Positions 37,401-45,695 of a DNA stretch of 64,000 nucleotides are shown in pieces. The stretch comes from Paenibacillus sp. CF384 (GTDB lineage Bacteria > Bacillota > Bacilli > Paenibacillales > Paenibacillaceae): the NCBI RefSeq assembly GCF_900106745.1, contig NZ_FNNV01000003.1, forward strand, positions 62,001 to 126,000, read 5' to 3'. The notes beneath the pieces were generated by a model that was not told the DNA's origin, searched no databases, and saw nothing but the letters and a program-made list of their open reading frames with translations. The translations under genes and the position numbers were made by a program. Position 1 is the stretch's first letter. Each line of letters begins with the position of its first letter.

Positions 37401-37773
37401 GTCGCGGATTATGGCAAGGCTGTCGCATGGAAGCTATAAACGGATTTCGATTCCGGAGGGAGAGCAAACGATCTCACTGGAATCGAAAGACGGAAGGTTG
37501 GTAGAAAGCAAAAGGCTCAGCAGAGGAACTGCTGAGCAATTATATCTTGCGATGCGATTAGCGCTGGCGGATGAAGCGGCAGCCTCGATGGAACTGCCGC
37601 TGTTGCTTGACGATCCACTCGTTAACTTCGATCTGACCAGGCAGAGAGCCGCCGTCGAAGTGCTCGGCGAGCTGGCAGAACGACGCCAAATTGTGCTGTT
37701 TACCTGCCATGATCACATGAGAGACTTGATACGTACTATTTTACCGCAAGCCGAACTAATCCATTTAGCATAG
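34423..37773 (+). CDS. YhaN-like SMC/Rad50-type ATPase
   Basis: The 1116-residue protein is an AAA ATPase partner of the YhaO nuclease. Walker A is YGHNEAGKSTML near residue 30; the ABC-like signature is LSRGTAEQLYLAMRLA and Walker B is LLLDDPLVNFD near the C-terminus. Coiled-coil-like stretches lie between. The middle, near residues 505-545, has two hydrophobic Ala/Val segments, as is usual in YhaN. The middle (about 36060-36960) is notably richer in GC and Ala/Arg than the ends. TTG start overlaps the YhaO stop; AAGGAGGCG is close upstream. Convergent with the next gene, with only 15 bp between. Confidence 0.88.
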   Translation: MKLQGLHVEGFGKLSDLHCKFDAPVTIVYGHNEAGKSTMLGFVRAMLFGFANKGNPAERQEPVYGGRHGGRLFFENSAGHAYVLERYSSAAGKVNIRRLEPEGSSGSNGVETLTQSMWERMFLGGVNERLFRELFAISLSELQAIGMLEGDELGKQLYHAGWNGGSAIAKTEKLLNTQLDQLYRPRGSTQQMNKLMKTLDEIDAQLRQSEDSIAVFNELSSSLAELEGDQSYVEEQLPTVRDREALLTRAVHLRQRWIDRLALQKEEDAYGDAPRLVVDARAKTEAIAAELIRLHGERHLNRELAQRLSQQLAVLSFDDQLIASEHEIEALLLSAEHIAASRQSAAELSAEMREHEETARRMIHRISPNWTATELRSFPNGVADREQVRVFRAALQDSSKVHGHAEAELRAASQQVKEAAAQLSEVDGDNGVLARGNSVGIELLPDSPEALRLAARQFEEAWHELELAKLRAAHDATSTLQLSADEQQRSREGQSAQLRVGSGAYWAAVAITAAGAAVLVVVGEPVAAAVAGVAAVALAAPGVLRFGRPSDRAAHGRAGGRGRAGRRRVQEEASFGRSDTSDALLADAEKRVVAAVQQLVREPAGILAALLARGQHEAPAMQQAELSAAWRQSAAARDGRALDAIGGAAASTAAQVLARLRAAIDARQDELRLRAGTAERRGELARRHARLRAQEDAALAAVDHAAEAAAAIAARWREWLAACDLPASLTPEAAAETFDLAEQALLRLQSYDRAAGKAARLQAEVAAFEDAALQLSAAFPAAVNRAHGDAAAAVRMLHAEASRHAAASSRAEELQARLAELEQQAAQLAKLTLDLEAKQRQWFDSARVNNELEWLDALQRSERLAVIEAERYRLDAELTAGLTSGQREQLETWYSMSDGNQLTQMQEEAKRELGQLEQRRSELIEQSGRKRQQLEQLLQSSGRSRLIMEREQATAALEQLIERYAVGAISMTMIRRTKRIMEEQRQPGVLREASRIMARLSHGSYKRISIPEGEQTISLESKDGRLVESKRLSRGTAEQLYLAMRLALADEAAASMELPLLLDDPLVNFDLTRQRAAVEVLGELAERRQIVLFTCHDHMRDLIRTILPQAELIHLA

Positions 37774-37788
37774 TCCTTTTAGTTTAAG

Positions 37789-38829
37789 TTACTCCCCAGC
37801 CGGAGGCCGCTGCTTAATCAGCAGCACCAGCCAGCCAAGGCTGATCAACCCAAACAGAGGGTAGAGCGTGGAGAGGAGCGGGCCAAATCCGATTTGGCTG
37901 GCTACGTAACAGGAGGCTAACGTCAGGATCGTGAGCAGGGTTCGGGAGAGTTTAAGTCGTTCCTGCATTTGCAGCGTCAATCCGTACACATCGGCGATCA
38001 GAGTCGTGAAGATTTCCGCGAAAATCAAGAAGATATAGATCCACTGAATGCCATGGCCAAGCTGACGCGCGATACCGCCCATCGGTATTTCGAATTGTTG
38101 GATACCGGGCATGTACACCGATAACGCGATGTGTCCGGCAAGCAGCATGAAGCCGATCCCGATGCCGCCGATCCATGAACCGTAGACGATCGTTTTGCGA
38201 TCTCGCATTTCTGCGCCAAGCGGGACAAGCACGGCTTGAGCCATAGATAAATTGAAAGCGGCGTAGAGGAACGGCGAAGCCCAGATGGAGATCGGCGAAT
38301 GGTCACTCGTCAGCAGCATCCACCGGTCCGAGCCCGGCGTTTTGACCGTATCGATGATGATAAGCACCGTAAAGAGCAGCATCACCGGCACGACAATCGC
38401 GTTTACGGTTAAGATTGCATTCATCCCTTTACGCAGCAGGAAGAAGCAGCCGACCATCGTAATGAGCAGACCCGTTTGATAGGATAGATTCCAGTTTTCG
38501 GAGAATATCGAACCGGCACCGGCAAGCATAACGGCACAAACGCCGAATAATACGATGAGCATGAAATGGCTGATCCAGCGGCCGAAACGGTCGCCGAAGA
38601 GCACTTTATTGACATCCTCATAGGATTTTGCCCGGACATCGCTTGCAATCAACATCATTTTGGCACCGAGCCACACGAACATGATCGTGGCCATTAGAAT
38701 GGTAACGGCGCCTAGTACACCAAACCGAGTAAAAAATTGCAAAATCTCTTGTCCGGTTGCAAAACCTGCGCCAACTACCGTACCCATATACGTAAACGCG
38801 ATTTGCATGATTTTACTCGCTCTTTTCAT
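37789..38829 (-). CDS. YkvI-like membrane protein (APC-type transporter-like)
   Basis: The 346-residue protein contains about ten membrane segments and the GAGFATGQEI motif near its N-terminus, as in the YkvI family of uncharacterised membrane proteins related to amino-acid transporters. Substrate unknown. ATG at 38829 is preferred; a TTG at 38883 would add 18 polar residues and lacks a ribosome binding site, though the site for the ATG is also weak. Divergent from the ArsB/NhaD-like gene. Confidence 0.8.
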   Translation of the reverse strand: MKRASKIMQIAFTYMGTVVGAGFATGQEILQFFTRFGVLGAVTILMATIMFVWLGAKMMLIASDVRAKSYEDVNKVLFGDRFGRWISHFMLIVLFGVCAVMLAGAGSIFSENWNLSYQTGLLITMVGCFFLLRKGMNAILTVNAIVVPVMLLFTVLIIIDTVKTPGSDRWMLLTSDHSPISIWASPFLYAAFNLSMAQAVLVPLGAEMRDRKTIVYGSWIGGIGIGFMLLAGHIALSVYMPGIQQFEIPMGGIARQLGHGIQWIYIFLIFAEIFTTLIADVYGLTLQMQERLKLSRTLLTILTLASCYVASQIGFGPLLSTLYPLFGLISLGWLVLLIKQRPPAGE

Positions 38830-38940
38830 ACGTACACATAACCTGCCTTTCGCACAATACCTACTAGTAAAAGGTATGTCCAATCAGGGACAGGCATGAC
38901 TATTATCCTTCTTATAAGAGAAAGCGGTGGATTTGCTGGT

Positions 38941-40224
38941 ATGGCTATGGTTGTTGCCATTAGTGTTTTCTCTGCATCCCTGGTACTGATTGTATGGAAG
39001 CCAAAAGGAATTCACGAAGCAATCGTCGCCCTTCTCGGCGCGGCATTGTTATTCGTAGCCAGGCTGCTTACGCCGGAGGATGCGGCTTATATATGGGGCT
39101 TTGTCTGGAATGCGACTTTCTCTTTAATCGGCATTATGCTGTTTACGGCGCTTCTGGACGCGAATGGATTTTTTCGCTTTGCTGCACTCCATATCGTTCG
39201 AACCTTTCATCATAAGCAGCTGCGCCTGTTAATCGGATTATGCGCGCTTGCTGCGGCAATTACGGTGTTCTTCAACAATGACGGCACGATCCTGATTATG
39301 ATTCCGATTGTGCTGGAAGTAACGAAATTGCTACAGCTGTCTCGCAGGAGCAGTATCGCCTTTCTGCTTGGTGTAGGTTTAATGGCAGACACAGCAAGCG
39401 CACCGCTAATGATGAGCAATTTAACGAATATATTAACGGCGGATTTCTTCGATCTGTCCTTCGGGGAATATGCCAGAACAATGATTCTTCCGGGAATCGT
39501 TGCGATCGTGGTGACGATTGCGGTTACGGCAGGTTACTTCGGACGCAGCATTCGAGCGGAGGAGGAGAGGCTGCACGCACCTGAATCCTTTCCTGATCCT
39601 ACGTCAGCGATCGGCCATAAAGGGCTGTTCTACTTATCTTGGGTCATCATTGCGGCCATTATGGTCGGTTATCTGGTAGCGGACAAAATCGGGGTTCCGG
39701 TTGCGGCGATCGCCTTAACGGGAGCTGCAGTACAGTGGCTTGCAAGTATGGCTGTCGGACAAGGAGACGTGAAAAAGACGCTCCGCGGAGCGCCCTGGTT
39801 AATCGTCGTATTCGCCTTATCGATGAATCTAATCGTCTACAGTATGTATCTTCACGGCGCAGTAAGCTGGTTCCCTCACGCAATCGAACCGTTGACGGAG
39901 CAAGGGCCATTGATTGGCATCCTCGGCTCTGGTGCGCTGTTCTCCTTGCTTAGCGCGGCAGTCAATAACTTGCCGGCGGTGCTTGTATCGTCACTTGCCA
40001 TTGAACAGATGGCGGGGCCGCATTATTTGCCCTACGCCAGCTTACTTGGTACTTCTGTCGGCGCCAAGCTGACACCGATCGGTTCTCTCGCAACGCTGCT
40101 ATGGCTGCAGCTGCTGCGCAAAGGCGGCATCGATATGTCTTGGCGGGAATACGCTAAATATGGGCTGCTGCTGACCGTACCGATCTTGCTCAGTGCACTT
40201 ATAACCTTATGGCTTATCTGGTAG
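38941..40224 (+). CDS. ArsB/NhaD-family ion transporter
   Basis: The roughly 427-residue protein has about eleven membrane segments, with FFNNDGTILIMIPI and later AAVNNLPAVLVSSL, the N-x-D-like and NN-x-P motifs of ArsB/NhaD permeases. These export arsenite or antimonite or exchange Na+/H+; no arsR, arsC or arsA lies nearby, so arsenic transport is not assured. The start could be the ATG at 38896, but homologue-like N-termini begin near the ATG at 38941, placed after AAGCGGTGG. Its last 18 bp overlap the end of a convergent lipoprotein gene. Confidence 0.8.
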   Translation: MAMVVAISVFSASLVLIVWKPKGIHEAIVALLGAALLFVARLLTPEDAAYIWGFVWNATFSLIGIMLFTALLDANGFFRFAALHIVRTFHHKQLRLLIGLCALAAAITVFFNNDGTILIMIPIVLEVTKLLQLSRRSSIAFLLGVGLMADTASAPLMMSNLTNILTADFFDLSFGEYARTMILPGIVAIVVTIAVTAGYFGRSIRAEEERLHAPESFPDPTSAIGHKGLFYLSWVIIAAIMVGYLVADKIGVPVAAIALTGAAVQWLASMAVGQGDVKKTLRGAPWLIVVFALSMNLIVYSMYLHGAVSWFPHAIEPLTEQGPLIGILGSGALFSLLSAAVNNLPAVLVSSLAIEQMAGPHYLPYASLLGTSVGAKLTPIGSLATLLWLQLLRKGGIDMSWREYAKYGLLLTVPILLSALITLWLIW

Positions 40225-40929
40225 GATGAAAAGCTTCATTGAAAGTACCTTTTTCGTTTCAGGATCAAGATCCAATTTCAGCAATGCCCCTGTCGCTTGA
40301 TAAGCGAGCACGCTTGCGGTATGCGTCGTCGGTTTTCCCAAAGCTGTAGTCACTGCGCTCTCGCTGTCACCTACACGAAGACCACTCAAGCTGCTCGATA
40401 CGTTTTTCTCGAAAACTTCAACGAAGCGAACTTTCTTATCCGAACCATATCCGATGGAGAACCCGGGATACTCAATAACGGTAATGGTCTCTTTCTCATC
40501 CTTAATCATATAACTGTCTGTTTGTTTGCCCAGTCGAAGATCTAGAACCGTCTTGGCATCTCCAATCGAGATACCATGGAGCTTAGGTGCTTTGGGATCC
40601 CACTTCGGTTCTTCCTTCACAGCAGCCTGCTTCGTTCCGGCTTTACCAGTGGAGGATTCTGTCTGTGCATCCGCGATTGTTGCGTCTTGAGAAGGGGTCT
40701 CCTCGAACAGGGTCTCTTGACCTTCGCCTTTCGAAACATAGGCCTTCTGAGGGCTGTCGGAATGGTCGTCCGTGTGTGACCCGGATTGTTCAGCCGTTAA
40801 CCGGCCCTTATCTGTAGTTTCAATTCCCGTAACGCCAAGCGAGCAGCTTGAAAGCAGCAGAAGCATCGTGCAAGCAGCGGCGGCATAGGCGATTTGTTTG
40901 GTTGTTAAACTCGTTATCGTTCGTGTCAT
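40207..40929 (-). CDS. Predicted lipoprotein, function unknown
   Basis: The 240-residue protein has a type II signal peptide with a lipobox ending LLSSC (Cys29), a 100-residue Ser/Thr/Glu-rich linker and a C-terminal domain of about 120 residues. That domain has two similar halves (GISIGDAKTVLDLRLGKQT and GLRVGDSESAVTTALGKPT), reminiscent of small bacterial lipoproteins with an internal SmpA/PepSY-like duplication. Function not recognised. ATG at 40929 has GGAGGTG 10 nt upstream; a GTG at 40938 is too close to it. Its 3' end overlaps the ArsB/NhaD-like gene by 18 bp. Confidence 0.75.
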   Translation of the reverse strand: MTRTITSLTTKQIAYAAAACTMLLLLSSCSLGVTGIETTDKGRLTAEQSGSHTDDHSDSPQKAYVSKGEGQETLFEETPSQDATIADAQTESSTGKAGTKQAAVKEEPKWDPKAPKLHGISIGDAKTVLDLRLGKQTDSYMIKDEKETITVIEYPGFSIGYGSDKKVRFVEVFEKNVSSSLSGLRVGDSESAVTTALGKPTTHTASVLAYQATGALLKLDLDPETKKVLSMKLFILPDKP

Positions 40930-41121
40930 TCGTGTCACACCTCCTCGATGTACGCCCTGGTATCCGATTCGTATCGTTGTTAATCAGTTAGACGTTAGTA
41001 ATGGAAAAAAGTTGCAATGATTAGTGGCTGTTTCGTTATATTTTTTGCCGATTAGTTGCGCTGTTGGTGTTCCATATGATACCTTTAACGGAAAAGATTT
41101 TTTCTGGTGGAGGGAAAGCGA

Positions 41122-41691
41122 ATGGAACTGCTAAAAGAACGCATACTGCGTGAAGCCTCTATTCTAAATCAAGATGTATTGAAGTTGGATGCTTTGTTAA
41201 ATCATCAGGTCGACCCGATCCTTACCCAAGAGATGGGTAAAGAATTTGCGCGTTTATATGCGGAAACGCCGATTACGAAAGTCATCACAGTGGAATCATC
41301 CGGCATACCGGTTGCTTTTACGACAGCCCTGGCGCTTGGTGTACCGCTCGTATTTGCACGACGGAAGAAAACGCTCATCGCGGATCCGGATGCCTATTGC
41401 GAACGTGTTCCGTCATTCACGAAAGGCATTGTAACGGACATCATGGTTTCCCGTCAATTCCTAACGCCGGACGATACCGTACTATTCATCGACGATATCA
41501 TTGCTAACGGCGATGCAGCCCGTGGTCTTATCAAAATTATCGAGCGTTCCGGTGCAACCTTAGCAGGACTTGGCATCGTGGTGGAGAAATCATTTCAAGC
41601 CGGAGCACGTACGATTCGTGAACAAGGTATTCGTGTAGAATCGCTGGTGCGCATCGCTTCGCTGGATGGCGGAAAGATTCGTTTCGAATAG
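41122..41691 (+). CDS. xpt: Xanthine phosphoribosyltransferase
   Basis: The 189-residue enzyme belongs to the purine/pyrimidine phosphoribosyltransferase group. The PRPP-binding loop is VLFIDDIIANGDAARG; TVESSGIPVA and ARRKKTLIADP are typical of Xpt. It salvages xanthine to XMP. ATG at 41122 follows GGAGGGAA; a GTG at 41107 lies inside that site. In Bacillus subtilis xpt is under a purine riboswitch; I see no such element in the 190 bp upstream. Confidence 0.94.
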   Translation: MELLKERILREASILNQDVLKLDALLNHQVDPILTQEMGKEFARLYAETPITKVITVESSGIPVAFTTALALGVPLVFARRKKTLIADPDAYCERVPSFTKGIVTDIMVSRQFLTPDDTVLFIDDIIANGDAARGLIKIIERSGATLAGLGIVVEKSFQAGARTIREQGIRVESLVRIASLDGGKIRFE

Positions 41692-41779
41692 GTTCCGGAT
41701 AAATTCCATGATCATCATCTTTTCGAGTTGAATGAATTGGCTTATAATGATCGTAAGTGACGGATTGGAGGCACAACAT

Positions 41780-42100
41780 ATGGGACAATTATCTGCTGAT
41801 TATTTAGTGACCAAGTTGTCGGAAGCGAAGAACCATTTCGAACGTGCTCTTGATTGCAAGCATACGGATTTTGATGACTTGTATCCTTATATGATTGAGC
41901 ATCCGCAGTTTTTCTGGTATAAACGGTATGTTGCATGGTCCGAACTCCTTACGATTGTGAAGCTCTCTACTGAGCTTGAGATGGATTGGAAAGAACAGTT
42001 CACGGAGAAACAAGCGGAGTATATCACGAGCCGAGTGATGTCATCTCGCGTTCTCGATGAATGGTACGAAACGAATGATTCGAAGGAACATGTTAGCTGA
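41780..42100 (+). CDS. Small conserved-looking protein, function unknown
   Basis: This 106-residue protein is mostly alpha-helical by composition, with FERALDCKHTDFDDLYPYMIEH and a Trp/Tyr-rich middle (FFWYKRYVAWSELL). I do not recognise the family. ATG at 41780 follows TTGGAGG at 41764-41770; an earlier ATG at 41732 gives 16 more residues without a suitable site. It lies between xpt and two other small genes, followed by a strong terminator. Confidence 0.6.
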   Translation: MGQLSADYLVTKLSEAKNHFERALDCKHTDFDDLYPYMIEHPQFFWYKRYVAWSELLTIVKLSTELEMDWKEQFTEKQAEYITSRVMSSRVLDEWYETNDSKEHVS

Positions 42101-42128
42101 GCGTGGAACGAAACAAGTGAACAGAAAG

Positions 42129-42168
42129 ACCTCAATGCTGGCAATCCCTGCCGTATTGAGGTTTTTTT
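42129..42168 (+). terminator. Rho-independent terminator
   Basis: Arms ACCTCAAT (42129-42136) and ATTGAGGT (42155-42162), with an inner GGCA/TGCC pair (42140-42143 and 42149-42152), followed by seven T residues. Confidence 0.88.
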
Positions 42169-42189
42169 ATAGAAATGGAGCGAATGAGA

Positions 42190-42399
42190 ATGATAACAGA
42201 AGCACAGCTGGATCAATTTCGAGTGGACGGAACGCCGGTGCGCGTAGTAAGAGATGGGATGGAAGTGAATGATGTACTCGGCATTGTCGTTGCATGGGAT
42301 GCCGATTCCGTCGTCATTCGCAAGCGCAGCCGCAGAGTGGTTAAGCTAAGCAGAAGCTATGTCTATGAACCGGTGGCGGCTCCTCGAACCGAGCTGTAA
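42190..42399 (+). CDS. Small protein, function unknown
   Basis: The 69-residue protein is short, with a beta-rich, basic centre (GIVVAWDADSVVIRKRSRRVVKLSRSY), suggestive of a small SH3-like or Hfq-like barrel, but I cannot name it. ATG at 42190 is chosen, 9 nt after GGAG; ATGs at 42175 and 42184 are also in frame but poorly placed. It sits 21 bp after a terminator. Confidence 0.55.
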   Translation: MITEAQLDQFRVDGTPVRVVRDGMEVNDVLGIVVAWDADSVVIRKRSRRVVKLSRSYVYEPVAAPRTEL

Positions 42400-42470
42400 A
42401 TGTGAAAAAGTTGAAACGAAATGCAGCCTCATCCGTATTGGTGTAGCAAACGTTACTGGAGGTTATTTGA

Positions 42471-42860
42471 ATGAAATGTCCTGTATGTTCAGATGTTCGT
42501 ATGCGCGAGATTGAGAAGGACGGCGTTCTGATCGACGTTTGCCCGGATTGTAAAGGGGTTTGGCTGGATCGCGGCGAGCTGGACAAGCTTGTGCGCGGTG
42601 TCAAAGAAGTTCGCGATGACTACGATCGACTGGAGCGCAGCGTTCAAGTCAATCCTGCTTATCCGCCGAATGAATCCCATTTTGAGCAAGATCGTGATCG
42701 TCATCGCAGCCAGGGGCAGGATCACAACTATAATACCGGCAAAGGCTACAGCCAGAACGGTTACGACTCGCATGGGTATGATAAGCATGGGTATGACAAA
42801 TACGGCAAGCCGCGCAAGAAGAAAACGATGCTTGATGTTTTCGGTGACTTGTTCGAATAA
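42471..42860 (+). CDS. Zinc-ribbon (zf-TFIIB type) small protein
   Basis: The 129-residue protein starts with CPVCSDVRM and CPDCKGVWLDRGELDKL, a four-cysteine zinc ribbon of the zf-TFIIB family with the usual GVWLDRGEL tail. The rest is a low-complexity His/Tyr/Gly/Asp-rich tail (YDSHGYDKHGYDKYG) ending in LDVFGDLFE. ATG follows CTGGAGG. Function unknown in this family; a nucleic-acid or protein-binding accessory role is possible. Confidence 0.85.
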   Translation: MKCPVCSDVRMREIEKDGVLIDVCPDCKGVWLDRGELDKLVRGVKEVRDDYDRLERSVQVNPAYPPNESHFEQDRDRHRSQGQDHNYNTGKGYSQNGYDSHGYDKHGYDKYGKPRKKKTMLDVFGDLFE

Positions 42861-42896
42861 ACTATAGTTAGAAAATTTCAACTTTAATCGATCATC

Positions 42897-42925
42897 TTGA
42901 CTTCGCCTGAAGCGGATGCCATAAT
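42897..42925 (+). promoter_or_regulatory. SigA promoter of tRNA-Leu copy 1
   Basis: TTGACT (42897-42902) and CATAAT (42920-42925) spaced by 17 bp, 43 bp before the tRNA 5' end. Confidence 0.75.
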
Positions 42926-42968
42926 GAGAACGTGATTGCGGCTCGTGTCGCAACAACAACTGCCAGAT

Positions 42969-43055
42969 GCGGTCGTGGCGGAATTGGCAGACGCGCTAGA
43001 TTCAGGTTCTAGTGGTGTAACAGCCGTGGAGGTTCGAGTCCTCTCGACCGCACCA
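42969..43055 (+). tRNA. tRNA-Leu (anticodon CAG), copy 1
   Basis: The 87-nt gene encodes CCA at its 3' end. The 7-bp acceptor arm is GCGGTCG paired with CGACCGC, with discriminator A. The anticodon stem-loop is CTAGA-TTCAGGT-TCTAG (anticodon CAG), the T-loop contains GGTTCGAGTCC, and a class II variable arm is present. A near-identical copy is at 55085-55171 (one base differs, in the variable arm). Confidence 0.96.
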
Positions 43056-43069
43056 ATTATTTAAATAGC

Positions 43070-43118
43070 AAGGGTTTGGGATGCCTAGTATTGATTAGGC
43101 TGACCGGACCCTTTTTTT
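43070..43118 (+). terminator. Terminator after tRNA-Leu copy 1
   Basis: Stem AAGGGTTTGG (43070-43079) with CCGGACCCTT (43104-43113), two wobble pairs, an inner GCCTA/TAGGC stem, and a run of T residues. Confidence 0.85.
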
Positions 43119-43256
43119 GTTTGTGCAAGAGCTCTTTCTTCCGGTGAGAAATGACTGTAGAAGGATGCGTTTTTGCTGGGTAATATTAACGAAGCATTGG
43201 TTCAAATTGTAAGTTACTAGGAGGCGAGAAGTATATATAGGAAATATAGGAAGTAG

Positions 43257-43292
43257 ACGCAACGAAACTATCCTTTCGTTGCGTTTCTTTTA
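43257..43292 (+). terminator. Orphan hairpin with T-rich tail
   Basis: Perfect 11-bp stem ACGCAACGAAA (43257-43267) and TTTCGTTGCGT (43274-43284), followed by TTCTTTTAT. The 140 bp between the previous terminator and this has no convincing gene, though an AGGAGGCG is present at about 43220. Confidence 0.6.
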
Positions 43293-43345
43293 TATAAATG
43301 TCGTGCGGTGAGCTGAAATTTATACGATAATAGAATGAAAAGGCG

Positions 43346-43359
43346 TGGTAGCGCTATCA
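43346..43359. promoter_or_regulatory. Operator-like palindrome upstream of the AraC sensor gene
   Basis: TGGTAGCGCTATCA is a near-perfect 14-bp dyad and fits the cre/LacI-family pattern with one mismatch. It lies 24 bp before the ATG at 43384, close to the ribosome binding site. A site with the same AGCGCTATCA core lies before the permease operon at 47524-47537. Confidence 0.55.
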
Positions 43360-43383
43360 TATAAAGGGGAGGGGGGAGATGGG

Positions 43384-45681
43384 ATGAAGAAGTTTTCAAG
43401 CGTGTTTCGAAGCTTCCTAATTTCATATATCGTCATCTTAATTATTCCCAGCATCGCTGGATTCATTTCTTATCGTACCTCCATCTCAGTTACGGAGAAG
43501 CTGTCCATTCAGAATAATGTGATACAGCTCCAGAAGAGCAAAGAGTTGTTGGAGCGGCGGATGGCCGAGGTTGAAGGCTTCACTAGACAGCTCGCCATCA
43601 ATCCGGACTTAAGTATCTTGATGAACGAGAAGAGCGCAGGGGACCAGACGAATGTTTACGGGATCTGGAAAATGCTTCGCAGCGTGCTTACGTTCGGACA
43701 AACCAATGATTTTCTCCAGCAGTTTTATATTTACTTGGGCAACTATAATGTCATCCTAACGCCGGGGTCGGCCTATTTCCGTCCGGAGCATTATTATGAT
43801 AATTTCCGTTATACCGATCAATCGCTTGCAGAATGGAAGCAAACGGTGCTCGGGAAGACGCATCGCAGCGAAATCATGCCCCTTCGCAAATTTAATAATA
43901 AGGGCACGCCGACTGCCGTTGTTACATACATGCAGTCTTTCCCGCTAGACAGCTTCAGCGGCTCCTCGCCTGCTGTTGCCGTCGTCATTATCGACGAGAA
44001 AACGATCGCGAATCTATTAACGGGGATTACAGACAAATACGGCGGGTGGACGCAGATTAGCGACGCCAATGGCCGAACGATTGCTTCGACGGGCACCGGT
44101 TTGCCAGATATGAACGCGTTGTCCAAGGACTCCAAATTCGATCCGACTCAAACGAGTCAATTCTACGAGGATGATCTCGTCATTACGATTCACTCGGAGA
44201 CGAACGGCTGGGTATATCGTTCGGGCATCCCGAGACATGTCTTATTAGAGAACGCGAATCAGATCAAGTTCATGACATGGACGATTACCGGCATTGCACT
44301 TGCTGTAGGACTGCTGGTCGGATTATTGCTGGCTTACCGCAACAGCGTGCCGATCCATAAACTGGTGTCGGTCGTGAAGGAGCAGTTCGGCAAGGTAGAG
44401 ACGGCCGAGCGGAATGAATACGATTTCTTGCACGGTAACATCGCGGAAATGATCCGCAGCAGCAACCAGCTGGAGTCTGAGCTTCACCGGCAGCTGCCAC
44501 TTATTCGGGATGCCTTCTTGAAACGGTTGATTTCCGGGGAGCTGCAGACACGGGAGGAGATTTTTGCCGCTGCTTCTCAAGCGAATACAGGCATTTACGG
44601 TCATTCCGGATATGTGTGTATTCTGCATGTACAAGGCTACACCGGGATGGACAGTGTCGAGGTACTGAATGAGCTGCATGCAGCAAGACTTATCTTAAAG
44701 CAAGCGCTTCTTGATATTGCCGGCTTTATGCTGACAACGGATTCGGGCTCAGACAGAATCGTTATCGTGTTCGCTTCCAAAGAAGCCGAGACCGGTAATG
44801 CACTGGGACGCAGCGAGATCGCCGCACTGCTGGAACAGCTGTCCCGGCAGGCTTTCTCTGAATACCGCATTACATTCACAGCTGCGCTCGGCGATTCATT
44901 CGGATCGGAAACGGAAGTCAGCGTTTCCTATGAACAGGCGAAACAGACGTTGGAGCATGCGCTGCACGCCGATCGCAAAGGCATCGCTTGGTATGACGAA
45001 ACGAGCATGGAGAGTGCAACTTACTATTACCCGCTGGAACTGGAGCTTCGTTTGATCGGGACGATCCGGGCAGGGGAGACGGAAGAAGCAAGGCGCATCG
45101 TCCGTTCCGTCATCTCTCTGAATACAGAGCAGCGCGAGCTGTCGGTAGAGATGTGGCAGCAGCTGGTCGGAGAGGTGAAAGGGACCCTTCTGAAGCTGCT
45201 CGATCAGAAGACGTTCATGGAATCCGGCATATTCGAGCAGTTGAAGGATCGTATTATTGCCATTCAAGCACAGGATAAACGGACTTTCCAGATGGAAATC
45301 GAAGATATTGCCGATGCGATGTGCGCAGTAGTCGTCAGCCGTAAGAATGATAGTCATACAAGGACGGTTGAAAGCATGAAAGCTTATATTGGCGAACATT
45401 TCTCGGATGCCGAGTTAACTTTATACCGCATAGCGGAGCAAGTGGAACGGCCGGAGAAATACATTTCGCAGCTGTTTAAGGAAGTAACCGGCTCGAATCT
45501 ATCCGATTACCTGGAGCAGGTCCGGATGGAGCATGCAGTAACCCTGCTGCGTGAGAATGGATATACGGTTGATGAAATTTCTTCCCGTGTCGGCTATAAC
45601 AGCTCCCATTCGTTCCGCAGAGCTTTCAAACGCGTTACAGGCGTGTCACCAAGCTCGTACCGGCAGACAGCCGAGGGTTGA
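43384..45681 (+). CDS. AraC-family regulator with membrane sensor domain
   Basis: The 765-residue protein has a membrane segment at about residues 10-30 (FLISYIVILIIPSIAGF), an extracytoplasmic Cache-like domain of some 260 residues, a second membrane segment at about 298-319, a linker and a middle domain. An AraC-type DNA-binding domain covers about 669-765 with two helix-turn-helix units (AEQVERPEKYISQLFKEVTG and SSRVGYNSSHSFRRAFKRVTG). This YesS/YtdP-like arrangement senses a sugar outside and controls an adjacent uptake operon. ATG at 43384 has a G-rich site 7-18 nt upstream; a GTG at 43345 is unlikely. Its stop lies 14 bp before the solute-binding gene. Confidence 0.88.
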   Translation: MKKFSSVFRSFLISYIVILIIPSIAGFISYRTSISVTEKLSIQNNVIQLQKSKELLERRMAEVEGFTRQLAINPDLSILMNEKSAGDQTNVYGIWKMLRSVLTFGQTNDFLQQFYIYLGNYNVILTPGSAYFRPEHYYDNFRYTDQSLAEWKQTVLGKTHRSEIMPLRKFNNKGTPTAVVTYMQSFPLDSFSGSSPAVAVVIIDEKTIANLLTGITDKYGGWTQISDANGRTIASTGTGLPDMNALSKDSKFDPTQTSQFYEDDLVITIHSETNGWVYRSGIPRHVLLENANQIKFMTWTITGIALAVGLLVGLLLAYRNSVPIHKLVSVVKEQFGKVETAERNEYDFLHGNIAEMIRSSNQLESELHRQLPLIRDAFLKRLISGELQTREEIFAAASQANTGIYGHSGYVCILHVQGYTGMDSVEVLNELHAARLILKQALLDIAGFMLTTDSGSDRIVIVFASKEAETGNALGRSEIAALLEQLSRQAFSEYRITFTAALGDSFGSETEVSVSYEQAKQTLEHALHADRKGIAWYDETSMESATYYYPLELELRLIGTIRAGETEEARRIVRSVISLNTEQRELSVEMWQQLVGEVKGTLLKLLDQKTFMESGIFEQLKDRIIAIQAQDKRTFQMEIEDIADAMCAVVVSRKNDSHTRTVESMKAYIGEHFSDAELTLYRIAEQVERPEKYISQLFKEVTGSNLSDYLEQVRMEHAVTLLRENGYTVDEISSRVGYNSSHSFRRAFKRVTGVSPSSYRQTAEG

Positions 45682-45695
45682 AAGGGGGATTTGCT

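Noticed and set aside
38896-40224. Complete arsenic-resistance operon around the ArsB/NhaD-like gene
   Set aside because: No arsR, arsC or arsA lies nearby and the family also includes Na+/H+ antiporters.
40939-41121. Purine riboswitch before xpt
   Set aside because: No purine aptamer pattern or adjacent terminator-like hairpin is visible in the leader.
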